A DNA stretch of 64,000 nt from NCBI RefSeq assembly GCF_018332655.1, contig NZ_BOQL01000062.1, forward strand, positions 1-64,000, written 5' to 3'. The position numbers and the translations under genes are program-made. Below the pieces are notes generated by a model. It saw only the letters and a list, made by a program, of their open reading frames with translations, made no database searches and had not been told where the DNA came from. Positions 51,204-60,776 of the stretch are shown here, piece by piece (position 1 is the first letter of the stretch; every line of letters starts with the position of its first letter). This DNA comes from Actinoplanes auranticolor. GTDB taxonomy: Bacteria; Actinomycetota; Actinomycetes; Mycobacteriales; Micromonosporaceae.

Positions 51204-53948
51204 ATGCTGGCAGGCCGGCAGGTCGAACGGGACGTACTTGACCGGGTGGTCGCGGCGGTTCAGGGCGGGCAGGGTCGTGCCATCGTGGTGCGCGGCGAGC
51301 CCGGGGTCGGTAAGACGGCGTTGCTGGACCATTTGGCCGACCGGACGTCTCGCGCGGGATGCGGGCTGGTGCGCGTGGCGGGTGTGCAATCGGAGATGGA
51401 GCTTGCGTTCGCCGGGTTGCATCAGCTGTGTCTGCCGCTGCTGCATCACGCCGAGCGGCTGTCGGCGCCGCAGCGAGACGCCCTGCACACGGCGTTCGGG
51501 ATGGCCACGGGTCCGCCGCCGGATCGGTTTCATGTCGGCTTGGCGGTGCTCAGTCTGCTGTCGGCGGCTGGGGGTGACCGTCCGCTGATCTGTGTAGTGG
51601 ATGATGAGCAGTGGCTGGATGAGGGCTCGGCGCAGGTGCTGGGGTTTGTCGGGCGCCGGCTGTTGGCCGATCCGGTCGGGCTGATTTTCGGGGCCCGTGA
51701 GCCTGGTGCTGAGCTGGCCGGGCTGCCTGAGCTGAGGGTCGAGGGCCTGGCGGACGATGAGGCTCGGGCGCTGTTGGATTCGGCGTTGACCGGGCCGTTG
51801 GACGGGCGGGTCCGTGATCTGTTGGTGGCCGAGGCGCGGGGTAATCCGCTGGCCCTGCTGGAACTGCCACGCGGGATGTCCCCGGACGAGCTTGCGGGTG
51901 GGTTCGGGTTGCCGGGTGCGATGCCATTGGCCGGCCGGATCGAGGACAGCTTCCTTCGCCAGCTTGCGGTCATGCCGATCGCGACCCGGCAACTGATGCT
52001 GCTCGCGGCGGCTGACCCATCGGGTGACCCGTCGCTGGTCTGGCGGGCGGCCGACCGGCTCGGTCTGCCGAAGGACGCTGGGGAGCCGGCCGTCGAGGCG
52101 GGGTTGGCGGAGTTCGGTACCCACGTGCGGTTCCGGCATCCGTTGCTGCGCTCCGCGATCTACCGGTCTGCTGCGCAGCGCGAGCAACGGGCGGTGCACG
52201 CCGTGCTGGCTGAAGCGACCGACGTGGTGGTAGATCCGGATCGGCGGGCCTGGCATCGGGCTCAGGCTGCCGTCGGGCTGGATGAGCAGATCGCGGTCGA
52301 GCTGGAGTTGTCAGCGGGCCGGGCGCAGGCTCGTGGGGGGTTGGCGGCGGCGGCCGCGTTCCGGGAGCGGGCGGCGTTGCTGACACCGGACCCGGCTCGC
52401 CGGGCGGGTCGGCTGCTCACTGCCGCCAGAGCCAAGCACGAAGCCGGGGCGTTCGCGGCGGCCGCGCAGCTGCTGGATGCGGCCCGGGCCGGGCCGCTGG
52501 ACGCACTGGGGATCGCCGACGTCGAGCGCCTGCTCGGACAGATCGCCGCAGCCCTGGGCCAGAACCGGAACGCCGGGCAGGTGCTGCTCGGCGCGGCGCG
52601 GATGTTCGAGCCGCTCAGTGTCGACCTGGCGCGCGAGACCTACCTGGAGGCCCTCTGGGAGATCGCGATGTGGACCGGCGACCGGCACGGCCTCAGGCGG
52701 GACGCCGCCCTGGCCGCCCTGGCCGCGCCGCCAGCCCCCGAGCCTTCCCGTCCCGTGGATGACCTGCTCGATGCGCTGGCGCTGCGGTTCACAGACGGGT
52801 TCACCGTCGCCGCGCCGGCCCTGACGCGGGCCCTCGGCCGTTTCCTCGCCATGGACGTCGGTTCTGAGCACGCTCGCCGGCTGCTGTGGTCGGGAGCCCG
52901 CCCGGCCGGTTGCCTTCTCGCCATGGAACTTTCCGACTTTCCGTCGTGGCAGACTCTGACCGCCTGGAACGTACAGGTCGCCCGGGACGCCGGTGCCCTC
53001 GTACCGCTGGAATTCGGGCTGCATCATCGGGCCCTGTTCCACATTCACCAGGGTGAGCTGGACATGGCCGCGCGGCTTCTCGCGGAAAACGAACTGATCC
53101 TCGAGATGACCGGCCGACTGACCGGCGGGGTGATCAGGCTGTTCCTGGCAGGCTGGCGTGGTGACCAGGCACGAGTGGGTGATCTTATCCGGGCCATGAC
53201 CGATGTGGCGAGCGCCCGTGACGTCGAGGTGCCTATGTCGTACGCGATGCTGGCCGCCGCGGTCCTGAACAACGGGCTGGGCCGGTACCAGGTCGCCGTC
53301 GAGCGCGCCCAGCAGGGCTTCGAGCTCGACGTCATCGCCGTGGGGCCCTTGGTCGTGCCGGAACTGCTCGAGGCGGCTTCCCGGACCGGGGACATGGCGC
53401 TGGCCGGTACTGCGCTGGAGTGGTTGTCCGAGCGCGCGAGCGCGGCTCCGACCGACTGGGCTGTAGGGATGGAGGCTCGTGGCCGTGCGCTGCTCAGCGA
53501 GGGTGAGGCCGCCGAGAGCGGCTACCAGGAGTCGATCGAGTGCCTGGTTCGCGCCGGGTTCGGTGCTCAGGTGGCTCGCGCGCATCTGCTCTATGGGGAG
53601 TGGTTGCGGCGGCAGAGCAGGCGGTCTGATGCTCGGGTTCAGTTGCGCACGGCGTACGAGAAGCTGACCGCGATGGGTGCGGAAGGGTTCGCGGAGCGGG
53701 CGCGTCAGGAACTGTTCGCGGCGGGGGAGACCGCGCGGAAGCGCAGTGTGGGGACGGTTACCACGTTGACCGCGCAGGAGGCGCTTATTGCTCAGCTGGC
53801 TCGGGACGGGCACACCAATGTGGAGATCGCTGGGCGGTTGTTCCTGTCGGCGCGTACGGTTCAGTATCACCTGCGCAAGGTGTTCACCAAGCTGGGCATC
53901 AGCTCCCGCCGCGAGCTGCGCGCCGCGCTTGCCACAGCGACGAGATGA
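51204..53948 (+). CDS. LAL-family regulator (AAA ATPase plus LuxR HTH), copy 1
   Basis: 914 residues. The N-terminal ATPase has Walker A GEPGVGKTALL near 33 and Walker B LICVVDDEQWLD near 128. A long helical-repeat middle follows. The C-terminal LuxR HTH reads LTAQEALIAQLARDGHTNVE, IAGRLFLSARTVQYHLRKVF and TKLGISSRRELRAAL. MalT-like LAL proteins are ATP-dependent activators that respond to a ligand, often controlling metabolic or specialised-product genes. It is close to identical in layout and length to the copy at 60777. Confidence 0.92.
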   Translation: MLAGRQVERDVLDRVVAAVQGGQGRAIVVRGEPGVGKTALLDHLADRTSRAGCGLVRVAGVQSEMELAFAGLHQLCLPLLHHAERLSAPQRDALHTAFGMATGPPPDRFHVGLAVLSLLSAAGGDRPLICVVDDEQWLDEGSAQVLGFVGRRLLADPVGLIFGAREPGAELAGLPELRVEGLADDEARALLDSALTGPLDGRVRDLLVAEARGNPLALLELPRGMSPDELAGGFGLPGAMPLAGRIEDSFLRQLAVMPIATRQLMLLAAADPSGDPSLVWRAADRLGLPKDAGEPAVEAGLAEFGTHVRFRHPLLRSAIYRSAAQREQRAVHAVLAEATDVVVDPDRRAWHRAQAAVGLDEQIAVELELSAGRAQARGGLAAAAAFRERAALLTPDPARRAGRLLTAARAKHEAGAFAAAAQLLDAARAGPLDALGIADVERLLGQIAAALGQNRNAGQVLLGAARMFEPLSVDLARETYLEALWEIAMWTGDRHGLRRDAALAALAAPPAPEPSRPVDDLLDALALRFTDGFTVAAPALTRALGRFLAMDVGSEHARRLLWSGARPAGCLLAMELSDFPSWQTLTAWNVQVARDAGALVPLEFGLHHRALFHIHQGELDMAARLLAENELILEMTGRLTGGVIRLFLAGWRGDQARVGDLIRAMTDVASARDVEVPMSYAMLAAAVLNNGLGRYQVAVERAQQGFELDVIAVGPLVVPELLEAASRTGDMALAGTALEWLSERASAAPTDWAVGMEARGRALLSEGEAAESGYQESIECLVRAGFGAQVARAHLLYGEWLRRQSRRSDARVQLRTAYEKLTAMGAEGFAERARQELFAAGETARKRSVGTVTTLTAQEALIAQLARDGHTNVEIAGRLFLSARTVQYHLRKVFTKLGISSRRELRAALATATR

Positions 53949-54136
53949 CCCGCTCCGGCGCCTAACGTGTCAGTCGCCCAGCCGCCGACCGTCGTGGACT
54001 GTGGGCCGAATGACATCGCTCGCGCGTAGGTCGACGGCGTTCACGGCTTGTGACTTCCGCCAGCGGGCTGGCGGCGCATGCCGGAGCAGTGATTGCCGCG
54101 GGAGCTCGCCGTCTCGCCCCGGCAAGTGTCCGGAGC

Positions 54137-55171
54137 TTACTGACCAGCGAGTGGAAGGCGTACTTGGAAGGTGGTGCGGCCCGGAATCGAGTCGACTTGG
54201 ATGTCGCCATGGTGGCGGACCGTGACGATACGCCACGCTGTATTGAGGCCGACTCCCGCGCCTCGGCCGACCGGCTTCGTGGTGAAGAACGGGTCGAAGA
54301 TGCGAGGACGGATATCGTCCGCGATGCCGGACCCGGTGTCCTCGATCTCGACGAGTAGGAATCCGTTGTCCTGCCGGGTGCGCAAGATCAGGTCACCCGT
54401 TCCGCCCATGGCGCTGACAGCGTTGTCGATGAGGTTGGTCCAGACCTGGTTCAATTCGGCGGCAAGGGCAGGGATGAGCGGCAGGCCGCGTTCGTAGTCC
54501 TTGACGATGTGGACCCCTTCGCCGAGAGAACTCGCGAGAACCGTCAACGTGCTGTCGAGCCCTTCTTGTATATCGATGAATTGGGACGGCGCACGGTCCA
54601 GTTGAACGTATTGCCGGGTGGCGTCTATCAGGCTCGAGATGCGCGCCGCTGCCTCCACGATCTCCGCGCTCAGGGTATCGAGCTCGATGCTGAGTCCGAG
54701 CCAGCGCAGGACTCGACCTCTGGACCCGCCCAGGTCGGTCGTCCACTCCATCGCGAGCCGCTGGTCGTCCACCTTGGCTTGAACAAAAATAGCGGCGAGT
54801 TCCCAACCGTCCGGGATGCCGTGCGCCTCGAGCCATTCCGCCACGCGTTCCTCATGTTCGGCCGTTTCCAGTGGGCCGGGCGATGGTCGCATTGTGGTGT
54901 CCCCCATCGCGGTCGCGCGGAGCCGTGAGAATGCGCTGAGACTCCCAGGCGAGTCTGCGCCGTCGGCAATCTCGGCGACGTAGGCGTCCATCGTCTTGAT
55001 ACGTTCTCGCACCGATGAAGCCGCTCGCACAATGGCTGCCGCGGGGTTGTTGAGTTCGTGGGCCAGCCCTGCGACCACTGAGCCGAGCGCCATGAGATGC
55101 TCACGCTGACCGATGGCCTGTTGGGTGCCCAGGCTGCCGTAGAAGAGGCCCTCCAATAGATGTACGGACAT
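54137..55171 (-). CDS. Histidine kinase part of a CNB-kinase split by a stop codon
   Basis: 344 residues starting MSVHLLEGLFYGSLG. Kinase motifs: H box GLAHELNNPAAAIVR, N box QVWTNLIDNAVSAM, G1 IEDTGSGIAD, F box FDPFFTTKPV and G2 GRGAGVGLNTAW. In relatives this kinase follows directly on an N-terminal cyclic-nucleotide-binding domain within one protein. Here that domain is encoded just upstream in the same frame and separated by a single TGA (55178-55180). Translation could restart at the ATG 55171, giving a kinase without its sensor. Confidence 0.85.
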   Translation of the reverse strand: MSVHLLEGLFYGSLGTQQAIGQREHLMALGSVVAGLAHELNNPAAAIVRAASSVRERIKTMDAYVAEIADGADSPGSLSAFSRLRATAMGDTTMRPSPGPLETAEHEERVAEWLEAHGIPDGWELAAIFVQAKVDDQRLAMEWTTDLGGSRGRVLRWLGLSIELDTLSAEIVEAAARISSLIDATRQYVQLDRAPSQFIDIQEGLDSTLTVLASSLGEGVHIVKDYERGLPLIPALAAELNQVWTNLIDNAVSAMGGTGDLILRTRQDNGFLLVEIEDTGSGIADDIRPRIFDPFFTTKPVGRGAGVGLNTAWRIVTVRHHGDIQVDSIPGRTTFQVRLPLAGQ

Positions 55172-55177
55172 GGGAAA

Positions 55178-55549
55178 TCATTCGCCCATCAACCAGGCGA
55201 AGTCCTCAGCTTTCAGTACGAAGAACCGGGTCGGTGTTTCGGCACGCATCGAGGCTGTGTACCGGGGTAAGCGACCTTCCAAGTACGACTGAAACGCGCC
55301 GCCGAAGACGCCGCGCCGGCTCGTACGGATGAACTCGACGTCGTCTGCGCCAGCCCGACTGGTCAAAGTGACCGTCCCGGTCAGCAGGACGAAGAACGAA
55401 TCCGCGGGGTCCCCTTCGCGGTAAACCCATCCGGGCGATATGTTCCGGACAAAACCTGTCTGATGAAGCCAGGATAGCTGGCGGTCGTCGAGTTTCTCGA
55501 AGAGAAGAAGGGTACGCAATTCGGCGATAGCTAGTTTTGCGGGTGTCAT
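55178..55549 (-). CDS. Cyclic-nucleotide-binding domain (5' half of the split sensor kinase)
   Basis: 123 residues from ATG 55549, which has GGAG five bases upstream. It is a Crp-like beta roll (WVYREGDPADSFFVLLTGTV, RRGVFGGAFQSYLEG, FFVLKAEDFAWLMGE). The sequence AWLMGE, TGA, FPMSVHLLEGLF continues the frame of the kinase. In uninterrupted homologues I expect a Trp at the stop (GEWFPM), so a TGG to TGA change would explain it. Bases 55550-55908 hold the divergent promoters with the dehydrogenase. Confidence 0.8.
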   Translation of the reverse strand: MTPAKLAIAELRTLLLFEKLDDRQLSWLHQTGFVRNISPGWVYREGDPADSFFVLLTGTVTLTSRAGADDVEFIRTSRRGVFGGAFQSYLEGRLPRYTASMRAETPTRFFVLKAEDFAWLMGE

Positions 55550-55908
55550 CAAATCTCCAGGTTGCAGCGATCTGGCGTCGGGTGACGCGCACATTGCGAG
55601 CTGCGCTCCTCGATCCCGCCCGGCCGCCACGTTTGCTCACCGAACGGGCAAGGCGTCGCGTCCATTCTGCAAGGCGGGGAGGGAATTTCTATCTGGCTAG
55701 CCGGATAGATTGCTCCGGCCCGTCAGATCAAAGATCCGGGTCGTGCTCCGGATATATCCGGTTGGCACGGTCCTCAGCAAGGCCGGTTGCTGAATACCTT
55801 GACGTGACGGAGGCGGGCGTCTCTGAGCCCGGTGAAGCTGACGTCATCTGATCTCAGGCGGCAGCCGGAGATCTCGTGGGCAACCGGGTCGAAAGCGGAA
55901 GGACTGGT

Positions 55909-56658
55909 ATGGGACAGCTGCAGGGCAAAACCGCGGTGATCACCGGTGCAACGAGCGGAATCGGCTTGGCAACGGCTCGCCGGTTCGCCGCCGAGGGGGC
56001 ACATGTGTTCATCACTGGGCGAAGCAAGGAGACCCTCGACAAGGCGATCGCCGAGATCGGTGCGGCCGCCACCGGCATCCAGGGTGACGTCGCGAACCTG
56101 GCCGACCTCGACCGTCTCTTCGCCGCTGTCGCGCAGCAGGGCCGCCGCATCGACGTACTCTTCGCCAACGCGGGCGGGGGAGCCTTCCGCCGCCTCGGGC
56201 AGGTCTCTGAGCAGCACTTCGACGACATCTTTGCCACCAACGTCAAGGGACTGCTCTTCACCGTCCAGAAGGCGTTGCCCTTGTTGAACGACGGCGCGTC
56301 GGTCATCTTGACCGGCTCCACCTCCGCCAGCGCAGGCACTGAGGCATTCGGGGTGTACGGCGCGTCCAAGGCCGCTGTGCGGTCGTTCGCCCGTACCTGG
56401 GCGAACGAATTGAAGGGACGCCAGATCAGAGTCAACACACTCACCCCCGGTCCCACCGACACCCCCGGCATCACCGGGCTCGCCCCGGATGCCGAAAAGG
56501 CCGTGCAGCTCAAAGGCGCGCTGGCCGGCAAGGTCCCGCTGGGTCGAATGGGCAGCCCTGACGAGATCGCCGCGTCCGCGCTGTTCCTCGCCGGCGACCA
56601 GAGCAGCTTCGTGACCGGGATCGAGCTCTTCGTGGACGGCGGCGTCAACCAGGTCTGA
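55909..56658 (+). CDS. Short-chain dehydrogenase/reductase (classical SDR)
   Basis: 249 residues. The ATG at 55909 has GGAAGGA six bases before it. NAD(P)-binding TGATSGIGLATARR near 12, FANAGGG, catalytic Ser in LTGSTSAS, YGASKAAVRSFAR with the YxxxK pair, and a C-terminal LFVDGGVNQV are all present. GRSKE after the second strand suggests NADP preference. The substrate is unknown. It begins a same-strand run with two NTF2-like proteins and alsS-alsD; gaps are larger here (190 bases to the next gene), so it may have its own transcript. Confidence 0.9.
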   Translation: MGQLQGKTAVITGATSGIGLATARRFAAEGAHVFITGRSKETLDKAIAEIGAAATGIQGDVANLADLDRLFAAVAQQGRRIDVLFANAGGGAFRRLGQVSEQHFDDIFATNVKGLLFTVQKALPLLNDGASVILTGSTSASAGTEAFGVYGASKAAVRSFARTWANELKGRQIRVNTLTPGPTDTPGITGLAPDAEKAVQLKGALAGKVPLGRMGSPDEIAASALFLAGDQSSFVTGIELFVDGGVNQV

Positions 56659-56850
56659 GCTTCCGGCGTACAACTCGGGCGAACATGACGGCCAGCCGGC
56701 ATCTGGAGCTGTTCGTTCCCGACGATCCGGTTCACCGCGTCGCCGGCCCGGTGCCATCGGCGAGCCAACTGCCAGGCAGCCGGACATCCGACATCAGAGG
56801 CAGCAGTTTGGCGGGCGGCGACGTAGTCCCACCGCCGACGAGGAGGAACC

Positions 56851-57327
56851 GTGAGAAGCGCTCGAGAGCTCATGCTCGCCTACACCGCCACCATCGGGGA
56901 TCCGGACGCAACAGCCGCGCTCTTCACCGACGACGGGGTGGTTGAGCTTCCGTATCTGGAGTCGATCGGAGCGCCGTCACGTGCCACCGGACCCGCCGAG
57001 ATCCGCAGCTTCGTCAGCGGTCTGCTCGAAATCGTGCCGGACTACGGATTCGACCAGGTGGAGATTTTGATCGACACTCCGGACCAGGTGTTCGGCGAGT
57101 ACTCCGTGGAACGGCTCACGGTAACCGGCAAGCCCTTCAGCCAGCGGTACGCGGGGCGCCTGGTCGCCCAGAACGGCAAGATCAAGCTCCTACGGGAGTC
57201 GCTGGACGTCGTCCGCGCGGCCCGCGCGATCCTGCCTAACGGCGTCGCGGACATCCCGCGTGAGTGGCAAGGCAAGAGCGCTCGTGGACATCGTTCCACG
57301 CACCCATCGGAGGCTCATCAACAATGA
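56851..57327 (+). CDS. NTF2-like / SnoaL-fold protein 1
   Basis: 158 residues from GTG 56851 with GAGGAGG just upstream. The start MRSARELMLAYTATIGDPDA, DGVVELPYL and GPAEIRSFVSGLLEIVPDY are typical of the SnoaL-like cone fold used by small isomerases, hydrolases and ligand-binding proteins. Its stop overlaps the next start as ATGA, so it is coupled to a second NTF2-like protein. The two may form a heterodimer (inference). Substrate unknown. Confidence 0.8.
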   Translation: MRSARELMLAYTATIGDPDATAALFTDDGVVELPYLESIGAPSRATGPAEIRSFVSGLLEIVPDYGFDQVEILIDTPDQVFGEYSVERLTVTGKPFSQRYAGRLVAQNGKIKLLRESLDVVRAARAILPNGVADIPREWQGKSARGHRSTHPSEAHQQ

Positions 57328-57725
57328 CTACTCGTAGCGTGGTGGAGCAATTCCTCGGCATGCTCGACAGCGGAGCAGACCCTGACGACATCGCGAAGGT
57401 TTTCGCCGACGACATCGACTGGGACGTACCCGGGTCCGCGTCGCTTCCATGGACAGGCAGGCGGTTCAAGCGCGCCGAAGTCGCCGAGTACCTGCGGACA
57501 CTGGCCATGAACATCGTGCCGGAAGAGAACGTCGACCAGATCGAGGCGATCCTGTACGACGGGGATCACGCGGTGTTGCTCGGTCGTTTCGGACGCGTCG
57601 CTCGCACCACCGGCCGACGGTACGAAATGGCCGTGGCCATGTACTTCGAGGTGAGCGACGAACGAATCACCAAGTTTCGCCTCTACGAGGACTCGCACCA
57701 GGTCGCCAACGCCTACGCCGAATGA
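57324..57725 (+). CDS. NTF2-like / SnoaL-fold protein 2
   Basis: 133 residues. Contains VEQFLGMLDSGADPDDIAKV, DDIDWDVPGSASLPWTGRR, EAILYDGDHAVLLGRF and a C-terminal FRLYEDSHQVANAY, the SnoaL-like fold. The ATG at 57324 overlaps the previous TGA. It is translationally coupled to the first NTF2-like gene. Bases 57726-58017 contain a weak frame from an ATG at 57722 but no domain; they probably carry the leader of the acetolactate synthase gene. Confidence 0.82.
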   Translation: MTTRSVVEQFLGMLDSGADPDDIAKVFADDIDWDVPGSASLPWTGRRFKRAEVAEYLRTLAMNIVPEENVDQIEAILYDGDHAVLLGRFGRVARTTGRRYEMAVAMYFEVSDERITKFRLYEDSHQVANAYAE

Positions 57726-58017
57726 AGGAAATCAGGCGCGTCTTCGGCGGTAGTCGGTACGGCGACACCCGCCGCAAGTTCGAGTTCGCCCGTCGATCCT
57801 TCTACGGGCGAACGCCGAGGTTGTCGGCTCGGAAGGGTTCGCCAGCAAGGAGAACCTTGAGCGCCGAACTCGAGCAGGCCTGCTTCGAAGGCGGCCGAGA
57901 CATCATCGAGTGCGGTCGTGTCGTATCCGCCGAAGGCGCAGGCCTGCAATACCGGGACTCGCGGACGGGCTCGTCCGCGCCGTGAACACTTGCTACTGCA
58001 ACGAGGAGACCACGGCA

Positions 58018-59691
58018 GTGGAAGAAGAGAAGCCCGCGCGGGTCGCCGATCGGCTCGTGGAGGCGCTCGAACGACAAGGCGTACGCCGGGTCTTCGGGGT
58101 GCCCGGTGCAAAGGTGGACGCCCTGTACGACGCGCTACTGGCCAGCGGGATCGAGACCGTTGTCTGCCGCCACGAGCAGAATGCGGCCTTCATCGCCGGC
58201 GGCGTCGGCCGGCTCAACGGGGAACCCGGCGTGGTCGCGGTGACGTCCGGCCCTGGCACGGCCAACCTGGCGACCGCCCTGCTGACCGCCAACACTGAGC
58301 AGGACCCGGTTGTGGCGTTGTGTGGCACTGTCCGGCGATCGGACGGGCTCAAGCGCACTCACCAGTCGATGAATGCCGCGGCTCTGCTGCGCGAGGTGAC
58401 GAAATACACCGCCGAGATGACCGACCCTGACCAGGTCGTCGAGGCCGTTGCCAATGCGTTCCGGGCCGCGACCACCGAGCCGCGCGGAGCCGCCGCGGTC
58501 GTGCTGCCCGTCGACGTCCTAACCGCGGTGACCACGACCCGGCTCACGCGTGGCATCAGCGCGCCCCGACAGGGCCCAGCGCCCACCGAGAGCATCCGGC
58601 GGGCCGCCGAGATGATTCGCGCCGCCCGCTGGCCGGTGCTGCTGGCCGGCATGCGGGCGGTCGACCGCGACTCCGTGGCGGCCATCCGACTGCTGCTGGC
58701 CGGCACACGCCTGCCCGTGGTGGAGACCTTCCAGGCGGCGGGGCTCGTGTCAGCCGAGCTCGACGACCGGTATGTCGGACGGGTAGGACTGTTCCGCAAC
58801 CAGCCCGGCGACATCCTGGTCGCCCGGGCCGATGTGCTGGTCACCGTCGGCTACGACGCCGTCGAGTACGACCCGGTTCTCTGGAACACTGACCCCGATC
58901 GAACCGTGATCCACATCGACTCGATCGTCGCTGACATCGACAACCACTACATGCCCGAGCTGGAGCTGCGCGGTAGCGTCGCCGACACCGTCACGGCGCT
59001 GACTGCCGAGCTGAAGGGTCATGAACTCGACCCGGGCTTCCTGCGTGAGATCGACGGCAAGCGGCGGGACCTGGACACGATCGATGAGGCCGCCCGGACC
59101 ACCCCGCACGGGGGTGCCGGGCTCGATCCCGCCCGGCTGGTCCTGCTGATCCGTGACCTGTTGCCAGAGGAGACAACTGTCGCCTGCGACATCGGTTCGG
59201 TCTACATCTACATGGCCCGTCACTTCCGCGTGCACGAGCCACGCCGACTGCTGTTCAGCAATGGCCAGCAGACCCTCGGCGTCGGTTTGCCCTGGGCGAT
59301 GGCGGCCTGCCTAGAGCGGCCCGGCACACCGGTGGTCTCTATCTCGGGCGACGGGGGGTTTCTCTTCTCGGCGCAGGAGCTGGAGACCGCCGGCCGGCTC
59401 GGTCTCGAGTTCGTCCACATCATCTTCCGCGACAACACCTACGACATGGTTGGCTTCCAGGAGATGCTCAAGTACGGCCGCAAGTCCGGGGTGCAACTGG
59501 GCGACTACGACACCGAGGCGTTCGCGGCCGCCTTCGGGGCGAAGGGCTACCGGCCGGCCACCGAAGAGGCGTTCGTCGATGCCGTCCGCCAGGCCTTGGC
59601 CCGGGGCGGGCGGAGCATCATCGACGTCCGGGTCGACTACAGCCGCAACACCGAGCTCGGCGAGATTCTGCCGCCGGACCGGTTCGAGTGA
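58018..59691 (+). CDS. alsS: Acetolactate synthase, catabolic type (TPP enzyme)
   Basis: 557 residues from GTG 58018, with GAGGAGA nine bases upstream; GTG 57982 is an alternative. It condenses two pyruvates to acetolactate. Motifs: FGVPGAKVDALYDAL, catalytic Glu in RHEQNAAFIAGGVG, TSGPGTANL, and a TPP-Mg motif SGDGGFLF...DNTYDM. The segment MVGFQEMLKYGRKSGVQLG is characteristic of catabolic AlsS, which lacks FAD dependence and a regulatory subunit. The next gene, overlapping as GTGA, encodes acetolactate decarboxylase, which fixes the pathway as acetoin formation rather than valine synthesis. Confidence 0.85.
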   Translation: MEEEKPARVADRLVEALERQGVRRVFGVPGAKVDALYDALLASGIETVVCRHEQNAAFIAGGVGRLNGEPGVVAVTSGPGTANLATALLTANTEQDPVVALCGTVRRSDGLKRTHQSMNAAALLREVTKYTAEMTDPDQVVEAVANAFRAATTEPRGAAAVVLPVDVLTAVTTTRLTRGISAPRQGPAPTESIRRAAEMIRAARWPVLLAGMRAVDRDSVAAIRLLLAGTRLPVVETFQAAGLVSAELDDRYVGRVGLFRNQPGDILVARADVLVTVGYDAVEYDPVLWNTDPDRTVIHIDSIVADIDNHYMPELELRGSVADTVTALTAELKGHELDPGFLREIDGKRRDLDTIDEAARTTPHGGAGLDPARLVLLIRDLLPEETTVACDIGSVYIYMARHFRVHEPRRLLFSNGQQTLGVGLPWAMAACLERPGTPVVSISGDGGFLFSAQELETAGRLGLEFVHIIFRDNTYDMVGFQEMLKYGRKSGVQLGDYDTEAFAAAFGAKGYRPATEEAFVDAVRQALARGGRSIIDVRVDYSRNTELGEILPPDRFE

Positions 59692-60467
59692 CCGGCGTGG
59701 GCGACGGCACGCTGCTGGATGCGGTCAACCGCCACCGACAGCACACCGCTTTCCAGACCTCGACCATCGGGGCACTGCTGGGCGGGCTCGACGACGGAGA
59801 CCTGACGGTCACCGAGCTGCTGCGCCACGGCGACTTCGGCGTCGGCACCTTCTCCGCGCTCGACGGCGAGATGGTGGTGCTCGACGGACGCTGTTACCAG
59901 CTGCGCTCCGACGGCAGGGCCGCCGTGGCCCCGCCCGAGGCGACCACCCCGTACGCGATCGTCACCTCGTTCGCTGCGGACTCGACCTTCGGTTTGCCGT
60001 CCGGCACGGCACTGAACCGTGATCAGCTCACCGAGATGATCGAATCACGTCTGCCCGGCGACAACTACTTCTACGCGATCCGGGTCGACGGCCAGGCCAC
60101 CTCGATCACTTCCCGGACCGTACGCCGACAGACGAAGCCCTATCCCGGCCTGCTCGAAGCCTCGTCCGGGCAGCGCGAGCAGACCTACACTGAGCTTGCG
60201 GCGACAATCGTCGGATTCCGCTCGCCGGACTACACCGGCACGATCGCTGTACCCGGATATCACTTGCACTTCGTCGACGACGCCCGGCGCCGCGGCGGGC
60301 ACGTGCTCGACTTTGTCATGTCCGGCGGCCAGGTCCACGTCAGCGTCATCGAGCAGCTGCGCCTTCGCCTTCCCTCGTCGTCGGAGTTTGCGACCGGCGA
60401 GCTCAACAGGCCGCGGGACTCGGCTGCGATCGCCGCTGCGGAGGGTGCACGCTCAGACTCCAGGTAA
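59688..60467 (+). CDS. alsD: Alpha-acetolactate decarboxylase
   Basis: 259 residues from GTG 59688, overlapping the alsS stop as GTGA. Converts acetolactate to acetoin. The metal-binding histidines are visible in PGYHLHFVDDARRRGGHVLD, and the family motifs HTAFQTSTIGALLGGLDDGD and GDFGVGTFSALDGEMVVLDG are present. Acetoin formation removes excess pyruvate without making acid and yields a volatile signal. It acts in the cytosol. Expression is probably tied to the LAL regulator that follows, or to the copy 5 kb upstream (inference). Confidence 0.9.
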   Translation: MTGVGDGTLLDAVNRHRQHTAFQTSTIGALLGGLDDGDLTVTELLRHGDFGVGTFSALDGEMVVLDGRCYQLRSDGRAAVAPPEATTPYAIVTSFAADSTFGLPSGTALNRDQLTEMIESRLPGDNYFYAIRVDGQATSITSRTVRRQTKPYPGLLEASSGQREQTYTELAATIVGFRSPDYTGTIAVPGYHLHFVDDARRRGGHVLDFVMSGGQVHVSVIEQLRLRLPSSSEFATGELNRPRDSAAIAAAEGARSDSR

Positions 60468-60776
60468 TAGCCCTGACAGCACCCGATGAGCATCTCGGTG
60501 AACAGGGCCGCGTTGGACGGGTTCGTCGACCACGGGCGAAGAGTGATGCACAAGTTGCATGAAGCTGGCGCGTCGGAGCGGCAACCGCGGACCGCCCGGC
60601 ATCGTCTCCGCGGGCTTGACCCGCGCGGAGGCGAAACGCTGGTGGACACAGCGAACCGTCACGGCGTACGGACTTGACTGGTAACGCGGTTTAGCCTTTG
60701 GCTAGCGTGATCACCTGGTTCGCGCAGGGACGTACATTTCCAAGTTCAGCCGGTCCGGCGGGGGGCGCGTTCAAGG
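60468..60776 (+). promoter_or_regulatory. Gap and promoter region of LAL copy 2
   Basis: A 63-residue frame (60486-60677) begins MSISVNRAALDGFVDHGRRV but has no recognised family and may be chance. The last 90 bases match the region before LAL copy 1: TAGCCTTTGGCTAGCGTG, GGGACGT, TTCAGCCGG, GGCGGGGGGCG, TTCAAGG, ATG. Confidence 0.45.

Noticed and set aside
57722..57985. 87-residue frame between the NTF2-like gene and alsS
   Set aside because: The start overlaps the previous stop, but composition is Arg-rich with no recognised fold, and it runs into the alsS leader. Support is too weak to call it a gene.
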